Shown piece by piece: positions 12,401-25,300 of a stretch of DNA of 64,000 nucleotides; within the stretch, counting starts at the first letter, position 1; every line of letters starts with the position of its first letter. Below the pieces are notes generated by a model. The model was not told the origin of the DNA. It saw nothing but the letters and a program-made list of their open reading frames with translations, and did no database searches. The position numbers were made by a program, and so were the translations under genes. The DNA lies in contig VWPU01004991.1 in assembly GCA_013398955.1 (NCBI GenBank), positions 62,001 to 126,000 of the forward strand, in the 5' to 3' direction. Origin of the DNA: Callaeas wilsoni (taxonomy: Eukaryota; Chordata; Aves; Passeriformes; Callaeidae).

Positions 12401-14460
12401 TTTTTTTTTGTTCCTTTTTTTTCCTTTTTAGATTTTACTTCTTTATTTCATGCCACAGCTCAGGCTCACTTCATTCCTGTTCCCAGTCCAACCACTCCCC
12501 AGTGGGCACACATACATCAGTGAAGTCTGTCTCTCTTGTTCTCTGTTTTTTGTTTGATTTACTTATTCAAATCTCAGCTGCTTTTGTTAGATGGTATTTA
12601 AGCTTGAGAGAGATACTTCTCTAATGATCTCATTCACATAAAAAAAAAAAGCTCTAAGTTTAAAAAAAAAAAGTTAAAAACGTGGAAAAAAATCCATCAC
12701 TAACTGTACATTGAATTAACTCTGATGATAATTAAAAAAGGTATTTACACACTAATGCTTTCATTAGGATCGAGGTTTAAAAGAATTATAAATTTATCAA
12801 AGGACATCACTTGACTCAGGAAGATTATTTAACACTAATTATAGCATACGAGTCAAGAGTGTAATGAGAATAAGGGGACAAAACATGCAAGAGAGATTTA
12901 ACACTAACAGAAACATATGATTACATGAACAGCTCTCATTTGAAGATTTGGAGACAAATCTTATTTTGAGCATGTGCATGAAGTATTAACCTAGCTCTTT
13001 AGGCACAAGACAAATGCTTCCTAACTTGTTTTCAGTAATAGGTGTCACAGTAGAAACAGGGGAATAGAGGTGGTGGATAGGCTGGTTAGTGACCTTTGCT
13101 GATTGACCAGACACTTTATAAGAAAACAGCTAAACAGTCTAGAGCTTTATGTGAAAGAAATAGGTAAAAGAATTATGTGGACAATTGGCATGCAAACGAA
13201 CAAGAAAAAATAATCTCTGCACTAGAATGGTGAATGAAGAGGAGCACTGTTGGAAAGATTGTTTCTCATGGTGAGCATTTTAACAGTATACAAGGAGCAA
13301 ATAAATGGAATGCCATGGCATTTACTACGCATTGGTCTTTCTATGCTGCATGGACATTAAATAGCCTAAGGCAGTTTTACTGTCAGCAGGATTTGTCCCT
13401 GAGTCCTTGACCAAAATTTGTCTTTGTTTCTCTTGCTGGGCTGCATGCTGATTTTCCCTGATCTGTTTGTTTGCCAACATCTATCGCAGAGCTAAATTTA
13501 TTTCAGTGGTGACTGTGGATACACAGCTGTAGGACAAAATGTTATACAGAAGTTATGAATGAAAAACATTGTTATTATTACTGTGATTATTATGTCATGA
13601 ACACAGAATTTGGAATTCCAGCTAGCATTCCCTAAGTTCTAAGACCCAGTGTTTGAGATTGTGTTCTTGTTCTGCTTCCTAAAGTTATCCTCTCAGTAAA
13701 CAGAATCAAAGCTTTCCTATTTCCAGATGCCTGGCCAACTTTCCATTGTGCAACAGTTCTGATTTCTCTCCTCATTAGAAGGTAGAACATTAAAAAGAAA
13801 AAAAGGAATTTTTAATTAAAGGTAATGGAATTGCATTGCACCAGTGCTAATTATGTAAACTTGTTTAGACAACATAACATAATGGGTAATACACCACCAC
13901 TGAGCAAAATCTCACTTTGTGAGAGAAATTCCTGGCACAAAAATTATTGACCTTCATCAGGTACACACTTTTGCTAAGTATTATTAAAAAATATGGAACG
14001 CAATGAGTTTCTTTCTTCATGAATCTTCTGTGACGCTCTTTAACCATGATCTTTTATAAATCTCACCAGGCTTTCACTTCCCAACCCAGAAAAGTGCTTA
14101 CCAGTGGATAGTCAAAAGAGTTTTCATCAGTTTCCATGAGATTCGCTGAAACAGAACACTTTTACTTTCTCCACACATGTTTAGCTCCTTCTTCCGTCAA
14201 AAGCCTAAAGAGGGCAAGATTGTGTCTCTGTACACTTGACTTTCATGGTACCTCAGAGCTGGCTTGTGCCTCTTTGGGGAGTTGTAGATTGTTGCAGTAA
14301 GTAGTATGACTACTGCCTGGAGACACTGCAAACCACAACATCTTCAGCATCAGTGTACCTCTTCTCCCAGGTTCAGAAAGAGGACACCCCTGTTTCTAGG
14401 GTCTCATTATATCGTGCTGGTTTTGTCTTGAGTTGGTGGCTCCCTGCACAAACGAACCTG
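9414..14460. other. AT-rich unique DNA with a GGGA/GGAA microsatellite
   Basis: No gene is recognised. Simple sequence includes a GGGA/GGAA run at 9964-9992, a long T run near 12394-12410 and A runs near 12640-12673. The interval 10110-10350 reads like a conserved non-coding element, with ATTTGCAT and AACAATG words close together near 10331-10352, but this is unproven. Open frames do not exceed about 85 codons and look random. Confidence 0.55.
9964..9992 (+). repeat. Purine microsatellite (GGGA)n/(GGAA)n
   Basis: A run of G- and A-only tetramers moves from GGGA units to GGAA units. It is a simple-sequence repeat, likely length-variable. Confidence 0.85.
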
Positions 14461-14483
14461 CATGCATTTAATCCCTCTGCCTG

Positions 14484-14628
14484 ACGTACAGGCGTTAGAA
14501 AGCATCTATCCTTGTCCTCAGTGCCTGTCCTCACAAACCACCACAGCCAAAAGAAACAGCAGCGTACGCGCGCTACTGCAGCCCGGCGTGTCTAACAGTC
14601 GTTGGCCCTTCGGACACGTGGAGGGTCG
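14484..14628. other. Small CpG-dense patch upstream of LTR 3
   Basis: By eye there are 12 CpG dinucleotides in 145 bases, including a GTACGCGCGC cluster, in a window where CpG is otherwise scarce. It is not a known repeat to me. A 166-codon open frame starts at 14462 and runs through this patch into the LTR at 14853, so it is unlikely to be a real gene. The patch could be a small CpG island or promoter, a GC-biased conversion spot, or a recently inserted fragment not yet CpG-depleted. Confidence 0.4.
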
Positions 14629-14756
14629 CTGGTGGGTGATGCTGAGCATCCAAGCCCCAGCAGGGCTGGGCCAGTGGTTCCCTGTGCAAAGGAAGCATCC
14701 AAAACCTGCAGTAGCAGCAGCAAAATCCCAGCGCTGCTGTTACCGTGGAGACAGCC

Positions 14757-14782
14757 AGAGAGAGAGAGAGAGAGAGAGAGAG
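14757..14782 (+). repeat. (AG)13 microsatellite
   Basis: Thirteen uninterrupted AG dinucleotides lie between the CpG-dense patch and LTR 3. It is likely polymorphic in length. Confidence 0.9.
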
Positions 14783-14852
14783 TATGGAAGTAGGGGGGGA
14801 TGGATCAAGGAAGGAAAATTGGGAGGAACTACAGGAATAAGCATTGTCTGGC

Positions 14853-15123
14853 TGTGGCTAGCACAGACCTTTCCCGTGGGAATTTTTCTTCTATTCCTTC
14901 TGTGTTCTATAAACAAAGATAAAGTTTGGATGTTATTAAAACAGTTCCTCGGGGTTGTGTAGTTCGAACCTGGCCAATCGGGCCTAGGGGGAGGTTATGA
15001 ACTGACCAATCTGAGTGACCTTTCAAGAACCTATATAAGCTGGAAATAAATAATAAAGACTCTCTCTTTTCTATGCTATGCGAAGAGCAAGTCTTCATTT
15101 CTCAACAGCGGCTCACAGCGACA
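14853..15123 (+). mobile_element. Solo LTR of a class II (ERVK/alpha-like) endogenous retrovirus
   Basis: A compact 271-bp LTR on the plus strand, beginning TGTGGCTAGC and ending CACAGCGACA. It is flanked by a perfect 6-bp duplication, TCTGGC at 14847-14852 and 15124-15129. Two CCAAT boxes (14974-14978 and 15006-15010) precede a TATATAAG box (15032-15039). AATAAA occurs at 15045-15050 and 15052-15057. The poly(A) signals lie so close to the TATA box that they fall upstream of the expected cap site, meaning they sit in U3 and R would be short, as in alpha- and some beta-retroviruses. A 6-bp duplication fits the same class. No internal sequence or partner LTR is present. Confidence 0.88.
14974..15057 (+). 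promoter_or_regulatory. LTR 3 core promoter and overlapping poly(A) signals
   Basis: CCAAT (14974-14978), CCAAT (15006-15010), TATATAAG (15032-15039) and AATAAA (15045-15050 and 15052-15057) are arranged in order. Transcription would run rightwards from about 15060. Function is inferred from arrangement only. Confidence 0.7.
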
Positions 15124-15129
15124 TCTGGC

Positions 15130-18100
15130 CTATTTTACAGCTAGAGTTACCACTTTGTTCTTCTTTACCCAGTCTTGCTGCAATTCCCCATCCTTCAAGT
15201 GGGTAATGGCAACAATTCCAACAGTAGCTCTGTACAAATGGTCATCTTTTTACTATTTTTACTGTATTTGCCCCTTTCTAAACGAATCATCATAAGGAGT
15301 TTTTAGTGCTGTCTTGCAGAGATACTAGAAAAAGCACAATCCAAAGGCACACTGATTGGCAGCTTAATTAGACATTACTATTTACCAAAAGTAACTCATG
15401 CTGTATTATTGTTTCACATTATATAACAAATATTTCTGAACATTTCTGCAGCAGCTGTATGAACTCTCAGTAAAACTAAGGACTCTGCAAAGGTCATTGT
15501 TACTGAAGGAGGCTGAGTAGAAATTCGTCTCTGCACTGTCCTTTCACAGTTCATTTCTGTTCTTTATGTGCTGTATTCCGTCTCCGTGATGTCTTTGCCA
15601 TTATGTTAAATGGATGATCTTTGTATTCAGACCTTAGAAAAGGTTAATGGTTATTACTGCTATATGGTCCAGGAGGTAGAGTTCAGAATGATAATTCAGA
15701 TTCATGCCCACGCCTATTTATGTCGACGTTTGTCTGAATAGCAGCTGAGTCTCAGCTGCCTCCCTCTACCAGCCCAGCTCAGCCCTGATTTTTCCCTGCT
15801 TGTTCATGCACAGGGCTGCAATGCCACAAGGCTTTTGTACCTGCTAAACCTGCCATGCTCTGGGTTTCATTGCTCTTGGTGGAAAGCAGCCAGTACGTCT
15901 CCAAGGCTGGACATTCTATCGCAAATATTTTCCATTTTATGGTTGTTTAATATGTCAGATTAAATCAGGATTTGCATTGAAATATCCAAAAGATAAAAAC
16001 CCACATCATTCCCACCAGTGGCTGACATATTGTTTTCCAAATATTATAACTTTGAAAAACTTAGATGCATTTTGTATTGGAGAAATACATGGGAAACAAG
16101 CATACTTGCTGACTTAGAAAGGCACAACTGGCACTATCCAGTTATAGTTGCTCATGGATTTATTTAACAAAAGTCCTGTTTGCAGTTGTCAACACTTTTG
16201 CTGATTTTAATATTTTGGGCTCAGAGTTTCCCTTTAACATTCTGTTATCAGGACAACTCATCTGGAACCTCATTTGAAATAAGATAATCTGGTGCTTTAT
16301 GAGCATTATTTTGTCCAGATAAAACACTCTTCCGTCTTCCCCACTTTGAACTTGCAGTGTCTTGCTGCAGATTGAGAAAGAAGTTTCACTTTGGGGCTGG
16401 AGGTTTTTTGGCTTTTGTTGTAGTTATGGCTTGGATTTTGTTGTTGTTTTTAGTTTTTCTCAATCAGGGAAATCTTATTTTTAGAAAAATTACAAAAACC
16501 TTTGGGAAAATATTTCTTAGTAAAGCATCAATTTTTCAGAAAAGGTAGTTCTGAAAAGACACATCAAATGAATTTTAGGAACTGTGTTTGTTAGCCAGGA
16601 GGGAAAAGGAAAGTGAAGGGGAGGGAGAAACAAAAAAAATGTAGTGAAGGGAATTCAGAAAGCTAAAACACTTCCCTCAGCTGAGAACACTGACCAACAT
16701 CTTGAAATGGGTTCTCCAATGCAGTCTGGATGTATTTTCCAGGGCTGCTTAAATAATGAATTTTTCTTATACAATCACCTGGTTTTAGATAGGAGATATT
16801 ATCAGTTTTGCTGGGTACCTGTGGCTGCTGTAATTGAAGAACCTTTCCTTGATAGCACAGATCGATGGATCTCTTTCATCTACCACTAGATGTCATGCGC
16901 TGATATCTGTCCCAGCAGTGTAGGCCAGGATTACAGGCACAGACAGAAATGTAGGAAAATTCTTCCCCTTAAGCCTTTTAAACTTTTTGATGCAATTTAA
17001 AATAGGAGAAAAGTGACAAATCAATTATTTATTTTAGCAGATTTTTTGGTCATATTTTCTGCATTTCTGATATTTGAAAATTGCTTGCCCAAATGTAAGT
17101 TGACTATCTGAATTTTTATTATGCAATGGCTACAAATGTTCACTGGTGATTTTCATGCTTCTGTAAGCAAGAGGGAAATATTATGACAAATTTGGAAGTA
17201 AGTAGAGAGAATCTTAGAGATCAGTTGGACCATTAAAACTTTTCTTTCCCTAAGCATTGAACAATAGCACAATAGCACTCTAATTTACCTCTAGCATAAT
17301 TTATCCCACCTCCCACCTGCCCACATCTCATTTTAGGCTGCCTGTTTTGCTAAGATATCCCAGACATACAGTACCATAACTGATAAATATTTCCTTCAAA
17401 CCATCTTTTCCCTAGCAGAAAATGGTCTATTCCATACCTTTTTTTCCCTAGAAGTTCCTTTTTACTGGGAAATAAGGATTTTTTACAGTTTCAAGGCAAC
17501 TTTTCGGCAGGAAAAGGCATTTCGATTTTGCTTTTACCAACCAAGTAAAAACCAACTATTTCCAAAGAACAGTTTCTACAAAAAAAGAAAATAATTCACC
17601 AGAAAGATGCATGAAGAAATAGGCTTTTGCTGGTGGCTATGCAAAAGCCTTTTGAGATAACTTTCACTATGCCATTTTTAATGGGGTAAAGTGATTTGCC
17701 TCAGTTCATAGAATGCCTTGGTGACAGAAGCATAAATAGACCTCTAGCATCTAGATTCCCAGTCTTTTCACAGATTATTCCAGGTTAAACAGGTAACAAT
17801 ATAATCTGAAGGCCCCAGCTCTCTCAGTTTCTGTTTGTGATTGCCTGATAATTCCTCCTCCCAAAGATATGTATAACACCTGACTTAAAAACAGGCTAGA
17901 TGTGTGGAGAACCAGAGAAAACCATGGAAACAAGATGAGGTTAGTGGCATAAGTCCATGCACTATATATATATATATTGAATGTTGCAGTTACTTCACTA
18001 AGCAACAGCTTAATGTATGGTATAAAAATAAATGGTAGAACATTTTAAAATTCTAGATTAAAGCAAAATGACACATAAAAGCACAAAATCTTACTGGCAG

Positions 18101-18890
18101 TAACAGTACTACATTGATAAAAATCTTTGCTGCTGACAGAGTGGGACCTGACGCTGTTTGTTAGATTCTCAAGTGGCTCTAAAGGTCATGAAAGCCTCTC
18201 TATATAACATGATTATAGTATAATAGAAAAAGGTAACTGACTCAATCCCCCAGTTACTGCTTGCTTTTATTGAATTTCTGTAGTCATTTCTGCTTAATTA
18301 GAAACAAAATTAAATTTATTTCAATGCCAAGTTGTCGCTGCTGTTTCTTCAAACCACATTAAAAAACAAGACGAATATTCACAGATAATATTTATATTTT
18401 GCAAGAAAATATGTCTGCCTGGTTTTTGTCATCTGAGAAAATTCAATAATTGGGATTGATGTCCCAATCCACTCCTGATGAGTAATGGTGAAAATTAAAT
18501 GATGTACACTTAAACTGAGCAGAGGTACGCTGTGAGTTAGAGCAGATTGTGATTTTAAATGCTATGTTACCATCCCATTATAAAGGAATACATTTTTTGA
18601 TAGTAAAAATGAAGCACTTGATGGCACTGAGTTGAGCCATATGTGTCAGAACTAGCAGGAGAGCTGCTGAAAGGTCAAATATGCCAAGAACAACAAAGTT
18701 TGTCAGAACCTGACAGAAATTCTTCAGCTGAAAAATCATCTGTTGGAGAATGTAGATTTCTCAAAATCAAATATTTAACAAACCACATTTCAACATTACC
18801 AAAGTCCTCACAGAAAGTCAGGAAGGCTCTGAATAAATCTTGCCTGCCAAAAAGCCATTAATACCTGACTGCTATGCACTCACCCATTTC
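15130..18890. other. AT-rich unique DNA, no gene seen
   Basis: No coding region or named repeat is recognised. A short (TA)n run lies at 17963-17977. The blocks 15290-15430 and 15930-16090 have evenly complex AT-rich sequence with homeodomain-type TTAATTAG and TTTGCAT words. They might be conserved regulatory DNA, which only alignment can tell. Confidence 0.55.
17963..17977. repeat. (TA)n dinucleotide repeat
   Basis: About seven TA units follow GCAC. It is simple sequence. Confidence 0.8.
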
Positions 18891-19310
18891 CTTGGGAGCT
18901 ACTTTGACCAGGGCGGGTGGGGCTGAAGGGCTTTTTTTAACCAAGCCTTAGGTTAAAAACCTCGTGCCACAAGACTGCCTTTCTGTCAAACTTCTGCCCT
19001 CAAGAGGATTGTGGTCCTGGCTCCTCTTGCTGAAGCCTTCAGGTTCTGCAGTCCATCCGCTCAGGCTTCTCGCTGCTTTGAGGTCCTGCTCTGGCGCTAT
19101 GCTCTGCTCTGCTCTGCTCCGCCAGGCCATGCTACCCCTAAAATGCTCCAGGAAGGTGCTGTTTGCACAGGATGATGAGCACCTGGCTGGTTTGGCACAG
19201 GAAATGCTGCCAAAACACTGCTGTCTTTGCTCTGCTGCATTGAGTCTGTGCGCTCAGAGCGCTCTGACAATACACCTTGGTCTGTCAGAGACACTGAAGT
19301 GATTCTATCC
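18891..19310. other. GC-richer island of unknown origin
   Basis: This interval is clearly richer in G+C and CpG than its surroundings. It holds overlapping open frames on both strands (112 codons at 18964-19302 plus, 83 codons at 19097-19348 minus) and a short CTCTG-type pentamer run at about 19101-19120. A 9-bp-stem hairpin (TTTTTAACC at 18934-18942, GGTTAAAAA at 18951-18959) marks its left edge. I recognise no protein domain or repeat family. It could be an eroded retroelement, an old pseudogene or a non-coding exon. Confidence 0.3.
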
Positions 19311-22300
19311 TTGATGAGCTTGTATAAGACAACACAGCTGTGACACATTATATGATATTTAACTTGTCACTGTTGCCTTAAATATGCTTAACCAGGCACT
19401 TTGTAAGGGAAAGAGAGAAAGTCTTCCTGAGGAAGATAATTGAAGATCCTATATCTATGTTCTTTTGAAACCTTTGAAGAGGTTTATACAAACTGAGTGA
19501 TATTTAATAGATAGCTTGAAGCTGCTATCTGTAATTTAACATTCATCATCCCTGCACTTACCACAGTATCTTCATTGTATATGTAGAATAAAATAAGCCT
19601 GTTCCTAAAAAGAGAGAAAATATTTTGGTCTTGGCCTCTGACTATCTTGAAACTCTTTGATATGTGCCCCCCTCCCATCTCTAATCACCTTTCTATCAGA
19701 GTCCATGAGGTCCTAAATGCCTCCCTAAACAAGAACAGTCTCATAGGCAGAAGAACATCTGGTGTAGAGGGCAAGTAATAATTTAACATGAAATGACAGG
19801 GAAGTTATTCGGTTATGTTTCTGCAACAAATGTATTTCAAGAAAGTTAATATTTATAGCTACACTCTTGTTGATAATGGTAAAAGGAAATAAAATGCTGT
19901 AGGCTAAGCTTTATGCTTATGCAAAAGAGCAAGGCATGCCAGTACGTTCTCAGCGTGCTATGGAGAAACAGAACTGGAGCATCTTAGGCATAATAATATT
20001 CTGGCAAAGCCACAATTATCTCCTATTAGCATTTTTAAATTTTATTAATCCAAAAATAGTCTGTATATATTGAATTAGGAGCATTATGAATGCTGAAAAT
20101 TAGTTTTGATCCTAATCATTTTAGGTAGAAACAAGGAATGCTATCCCTCTTCCCTTTCATCAAATGAAACTGTTTATAAAGCCACGCTTTAAGAACTACT
20201 CTCAATCATTAGATGTTGTGTGATACCAAGGAAAGTATTAAACAGTTATGAGGCAGAGTGCTTAGGCCAGTGGCAGTTTTCAGTGAGTATTTGGACAGCA
20301 AGCAAAAGTGAAAATGCCATGCTTTGAAAAATAACAGTTTCTATTTTTATGTTAAAGCATTCCATCCGTCTCCTCAAGTGCTAAGTATTACTGTGGACAA
20401 AAGACATTTTAAAGACATTATAAAGCAATACTGATTGCTTTATCCAGACATCTCACATTGTTCTGCTGGACTTTGTAAAAATGAACTGTTTCATTATGCC
20501 TTGGTGAAGATATTTGCCAAGAGTTAATGGAATCTTGTAGAACAGGTTAAGTAGGCACAGATGATTATGGGAATAGGATATTCCACTAAGCACTGCAGCC
20601 CCACTTAACAGTTGCCAGAGACAAGGAAACTGCATGCAAAGGCTTCCTTATTGGTTGAATGGCATAGTCTACATAGATAGTGCAATGGCCTCTCAGCTGC
20701 GGCAAGAAGTACTCCCAACAAGCATAAGAAGCTTTCATGATGTTTTTAGAAGTCACAAAGAAGCAGTGAGTGGATTCCTACATCTCAAAATTACACATAG
20801 ATATGTACCTAATTACTTGTCTTATTCTGCAGGAAATAGCAGGTGTGCTAAATCATCCATGCCTTGTATGATTCAAGGAAGAGCCCTGACATCTGCTTTC
20901 TTCCTATCACTCCCTGGGTATGTTATTTTTTCTTTTTACCTTTCTAAATTTCTCCCTTAAAGGGATTGACAGCTTTGAACTATCTTCCCAAAGATCTAAA
21001 GAATCCAAAGAACAGTGGTTTCTCTAATAAATAATGTCACAGATCCCTATTGGTTTAAAGCACTGCAGAAAGCAACCACAGAGGACTGGGGCAACTAGAA
21101 TCAAAGTCACCTTGATAGTAATGCTGCTAGGAAGCTGTTTTTAACTGCATGAGAGCATATGGTCTTTGAAAAACACAGGAAGAGACAAAAGTTAATAGCT
21201 CTATCCATTTCTCTAACTTCCCTTCCTCCTCAAAATTGTAGCAATGCATACTATAACTGGGCACTTTAACCTAAATTTTCAGATGTTATTGCTTTCCTTT
21301 ACATTCAGCTCACATGGGGTGAAGTCACCTCTGATCTCTGTGCTTCACAGTCTGGCTGTGCTACCTGCACAAGATCTTAAGATGGTGATTAACCTACATG
21401 CTCTTCAGAATGCAGGAGAATTCAAAAATTTCCCTCTCATGCTGAGTTCTGACTCTGCCAATCTCTTTCTCCTAGGAACTGCTAGAGGAAACGTTTTCCA
21501 GATGGAGTGAATGCACCAAAATCAGCTTGAACTCTGTTTACTCTCTGTTAGGAAACACCTCATGTGTAATGCTTATATTATTTTGGCTATTTGAGTATAA
21601 CTTTTAAAAAAAAAGAGGCCAGATCATGGACAGAAATTATCATCATAGCTCTACAGAAAATATGGATTTCCACTACATAGGATATAACCTAAAAATAGTC
21701 TTCTGTGATGACAGTGTGTTGCTTAGAAATAAAATTTACACTTTTTTTCAAGGATAAAAAAACCCAACATCAGTATCATGGTCTGTATACATATATATAT
21801 ATATATATGTTCTTTACTCGTGTTGTGATGTGCTAACTAAATGAAAAGAACTAAGAATTCAGCTGTATGTCCCTAAAAGGCCTTCTGTCTGTGACTTTTC
21901 CTCACAGTTGCTTTATCTGAGATTATTCTCTATGCTTGAGTAATTCCCATTGGCACAGTTGCAGGCAAAGCGCTGCTGTCTGCCAAGCTTCTGAGCTAAT
22001 CATTGGTGAGTGTAATACCCCAGGAGTGAGAACCTGGAGGCTGGAAATTTACATGAATCCATTTTTACTTTTCGTAGCTCTGGCACTGAGCAAAGTGCAC
22101 TAGAGCATGATCTGTTGCATCAGCTTTGCTTTTTAAAAAATAGAAAAAATAAAACATTTCTTGTTTTAATTTCTTTCATATAGTGTGTGAGCATTTTGTT
22201 GTTCTCATTTTGTAATTTAGTTGTTCCAATTGTTATTTTTCACCATTTTGTATGAAGTCTGCTATTTCATGTGAGCATTTTTGTCTGTCAATACCCGTCT

Positions 22301-25300
22301 AAATATAAATAGCCCTAAATGAGTTCTGAAGTTTTCTTTCACTGCTATATAAAACAGCAACAGAAGAAAATGTAGCAGGTGAGCACTGAGGGTTCCAGTG
22401 AAGGACAGGGAGGCTGAGTAAACCCGGATACATCTCTCTTCACTTGATACAGTGACCAGCGTGCAAAAGTAAGGCAAAAGTTTAATTTGTGCAAAACTTA
22501 GGTTTAAGAAACTGTTTATCTTACAAAAAGAATAAGCATCTTAGAATTTCTGATAACCTGGGCTGGAAGAAGGGAGAGTTTAGGGCATCTGCCAGGGATG
22601 ATTTGAAACACAAGATGTGACTATTAGCTGAGTCAGGAAGAAGTGGGGTGAGGCAAAGGATAGCTTTAAATTCAATTGAGTGCTATAATCACCAATCCAT
22701 TCTGAAGTAGATCTTATTTCCAGCTCAAGTCTAGAAAACATTGCCTTGAAGACTTTGGTTCCTTTACTGAACCTATTCTTTTCCTAGAAAAAATATTCTG
22801 AAGACAAATTTCCATTAAGGTCTTTCTAGTATATTTTTGCATTAGTCACTGTGTCTTAGACAAATACCTGGGCAGTTTAGGAAGAAAAAAGATAAAACCC
22901 TCCACCTTTCATCTTTTTCATGGATGGAAAACAAATTGAATCTTGTAGCAGTATTAAGGACCAATGCTGAGGCATCTAGTATCTTATATTTTTAATATGT
23001 AATAGAATAAGAGGACCTGAACTGCACAGCAAGGCTATACAGCATTCAGAATATACTGGATACTCTTAATTGCTGTCAGATGAAGCCAGATAGGTTTTAT
23101 CTCTCCAGCTTCTGAGCACCTCAGATTCTGTTGACCTTATTGTATTTAATTTTGCTCCAGACCAGTCCAGCACCTTGCAGAAAACAAGGTTTATGTCTTC
23201 TTTGTGCTCCCTAGCACTTTCTCCATAAAGTGATTTTTTTTCAGTTATTGATTTATTCTAGTTGGCTTTGCTGGAATGCCTCCTATTTTTTCCAATGTAA
23301 TTTGTGTAAAGAGTGGACCATTATTTTTGTGAGAATTACAATCATCTGTCTTATTAAAAATAATTCACGTACATATATTTAATTTCCTGTAAGTATCAAT
23401 GAAGTTCTTGACTGTCTCAGCCTTCATTGCTGAACACAACATGTTAGAAAGATTTGATATACTTCTATCAAGATTTGTACTTGGGAGATTGTCATGTTGC
23501 ATGGACTTCCTAATTACTTTCAAAGATGATTGATTACTTTCAAATTGTTCTCCAATAATCTATGTCTAGAAATTTTCACTTTCTAAAACATTTAAAACAG
23601 CATGTCAGATGTTATGACACATGAAGAATATAACAAACTGATCTTCCAAGGAGTTTTACTTAAATTGATATTGAATCTGTAGTTCAAAGTCCCAAATTTT
23701 AAAACTACGCACCTGCACTGTAATCTTAAAATTGGCTTTGCGTACTTATTGTAATGAAATTACTGTATATAAGAAGAATGTCACATTTTTAAGATCAATA
23801 TTGGCAGTCAGAAAAAACCTTTTGAAAAATGAAGATTTTTCCTACCCAATTATTCTTGTTTGGAGCACTGATACCAAATTTTAACACTACCTATTTAAAA
23901 AACAAATCCTTGTATCACTGTAAGTACATAGACCGACATACTGTGCTCCTACTGCTAATGGGAAGATCGCAAGATCTTTTTGTCAAAAGACAGGTAGAAA
24001 TATGAGACAGAAATTGGATAAAGCTATTGTTTAAAATCAGACCATAAGGTAGTAAATGAACCACAAGTAACGTGCAGAGTATTTCAATAGCATGTTCTCA
24101 CCTTTAAGCACTTCTTGCTTTTGATCTCCTTTGCCAGGTTTAGTTTATATTCTGTAGAAGGAAGTCCTACCTTTGTTCCATTAGCACCTTGTACTTTCTT
24201 AATTGATTTTAGTGCTCTTTGGCTTTCTTTTTGAGAATTTATTTTCAGCGAAAAGAACATTTGACCTTGAGGTCATTGTTCCTAATTCTAGCTTCTTCTG
24301 GTAAAGTTAGCAAAATATTCAGAATAGGAAGACTGTTATTATAACCTGCTAAGTACTGTATTGTTAGACAAAATTTCTTACCATCTAATAGGGCTTCTCT
24401 TGTTTCTAAACCAGTGGATTCATTTCAGTGGTAAGAAAGAGGTGAGGCAACAAGGACTACGCTGGCAGTGCTGGTAGTGGTGTCAGCAGCTGAGCGAGCA
24501 TTAACACACCTGAGTACAGCTCTTTGGTGTTGGTCTTCTGGTGTGGATTTCAGGCCGCCTGGCACAACTTCAGCGTGGACACACCCAGTTTCCCTTTTGA
24601 GGAGACACTGTAAAGAACGTAGTTTACAGCTTTGAGATCTTAATAATTCCTACAAGAATGAAATTCGCTGGAATTTTTGTGTATGGGTGGAGTTTTGTGT
24701 TTTAAAAAAGCAAAAGGTAATGCTGAAGTTTTGTCAACTTTGCCTCACATTGAAGAAAATCCATCAAAGCCCTGGCCATCAAAATAAGGAACTTATTCAT
24801 AAGAAAAAAATGTAATTACTGTTTTAGATAGATACTCCAAAATCAGTGTTATGAGACTGAAGTTTAATTATCTGAAATCAATGAAAAAAAAAAATCCTTA
24901 CCATTCGATCCCACCCAAAGAAATACCTTTACGAAAATACTAATATTTAATATTTAAAATATTATATTTTTGGTGGGGATGGATTTTAAGATCTTAATTC
25001 TTCACTCATAGAGGTTTACATAGGTGCTAAATTAAGCAAGATCTACATGTCTTTTTGTGCCTCAGTAAATCAAAGGAAATAATGCTTCTAATGTAACTCA
25101 GATGATCTGAGAATAAATCCACTGCTGATTATAAGAACTCAGACACTAATATGATTAACACTGCTCATAAGCTGTTAAATACAGAAATTAATTTACAATT
25201 AATGAGTTGCCAGCTCACTCCCACAACAGTGATTGCTTCTCATCCTTCAATTTCAGACCCTGCCATGAAAGTCTCTCAACTACCCACGCAGCCAAAGCTT

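Noticed and set aside
14462..14962. 166-codon open frame
   Set aside because: It runs through a CpG patch and an (AG)n microsatellite and ends inside LTR 3. No domain is recognised and the sequence context is composite.
17205..17240. Weak resemblance to a CR1 tail (AGAGATCAGTTGGACC)
   Set aside because: Too few matching bases and no continuation into the 3' UTR.
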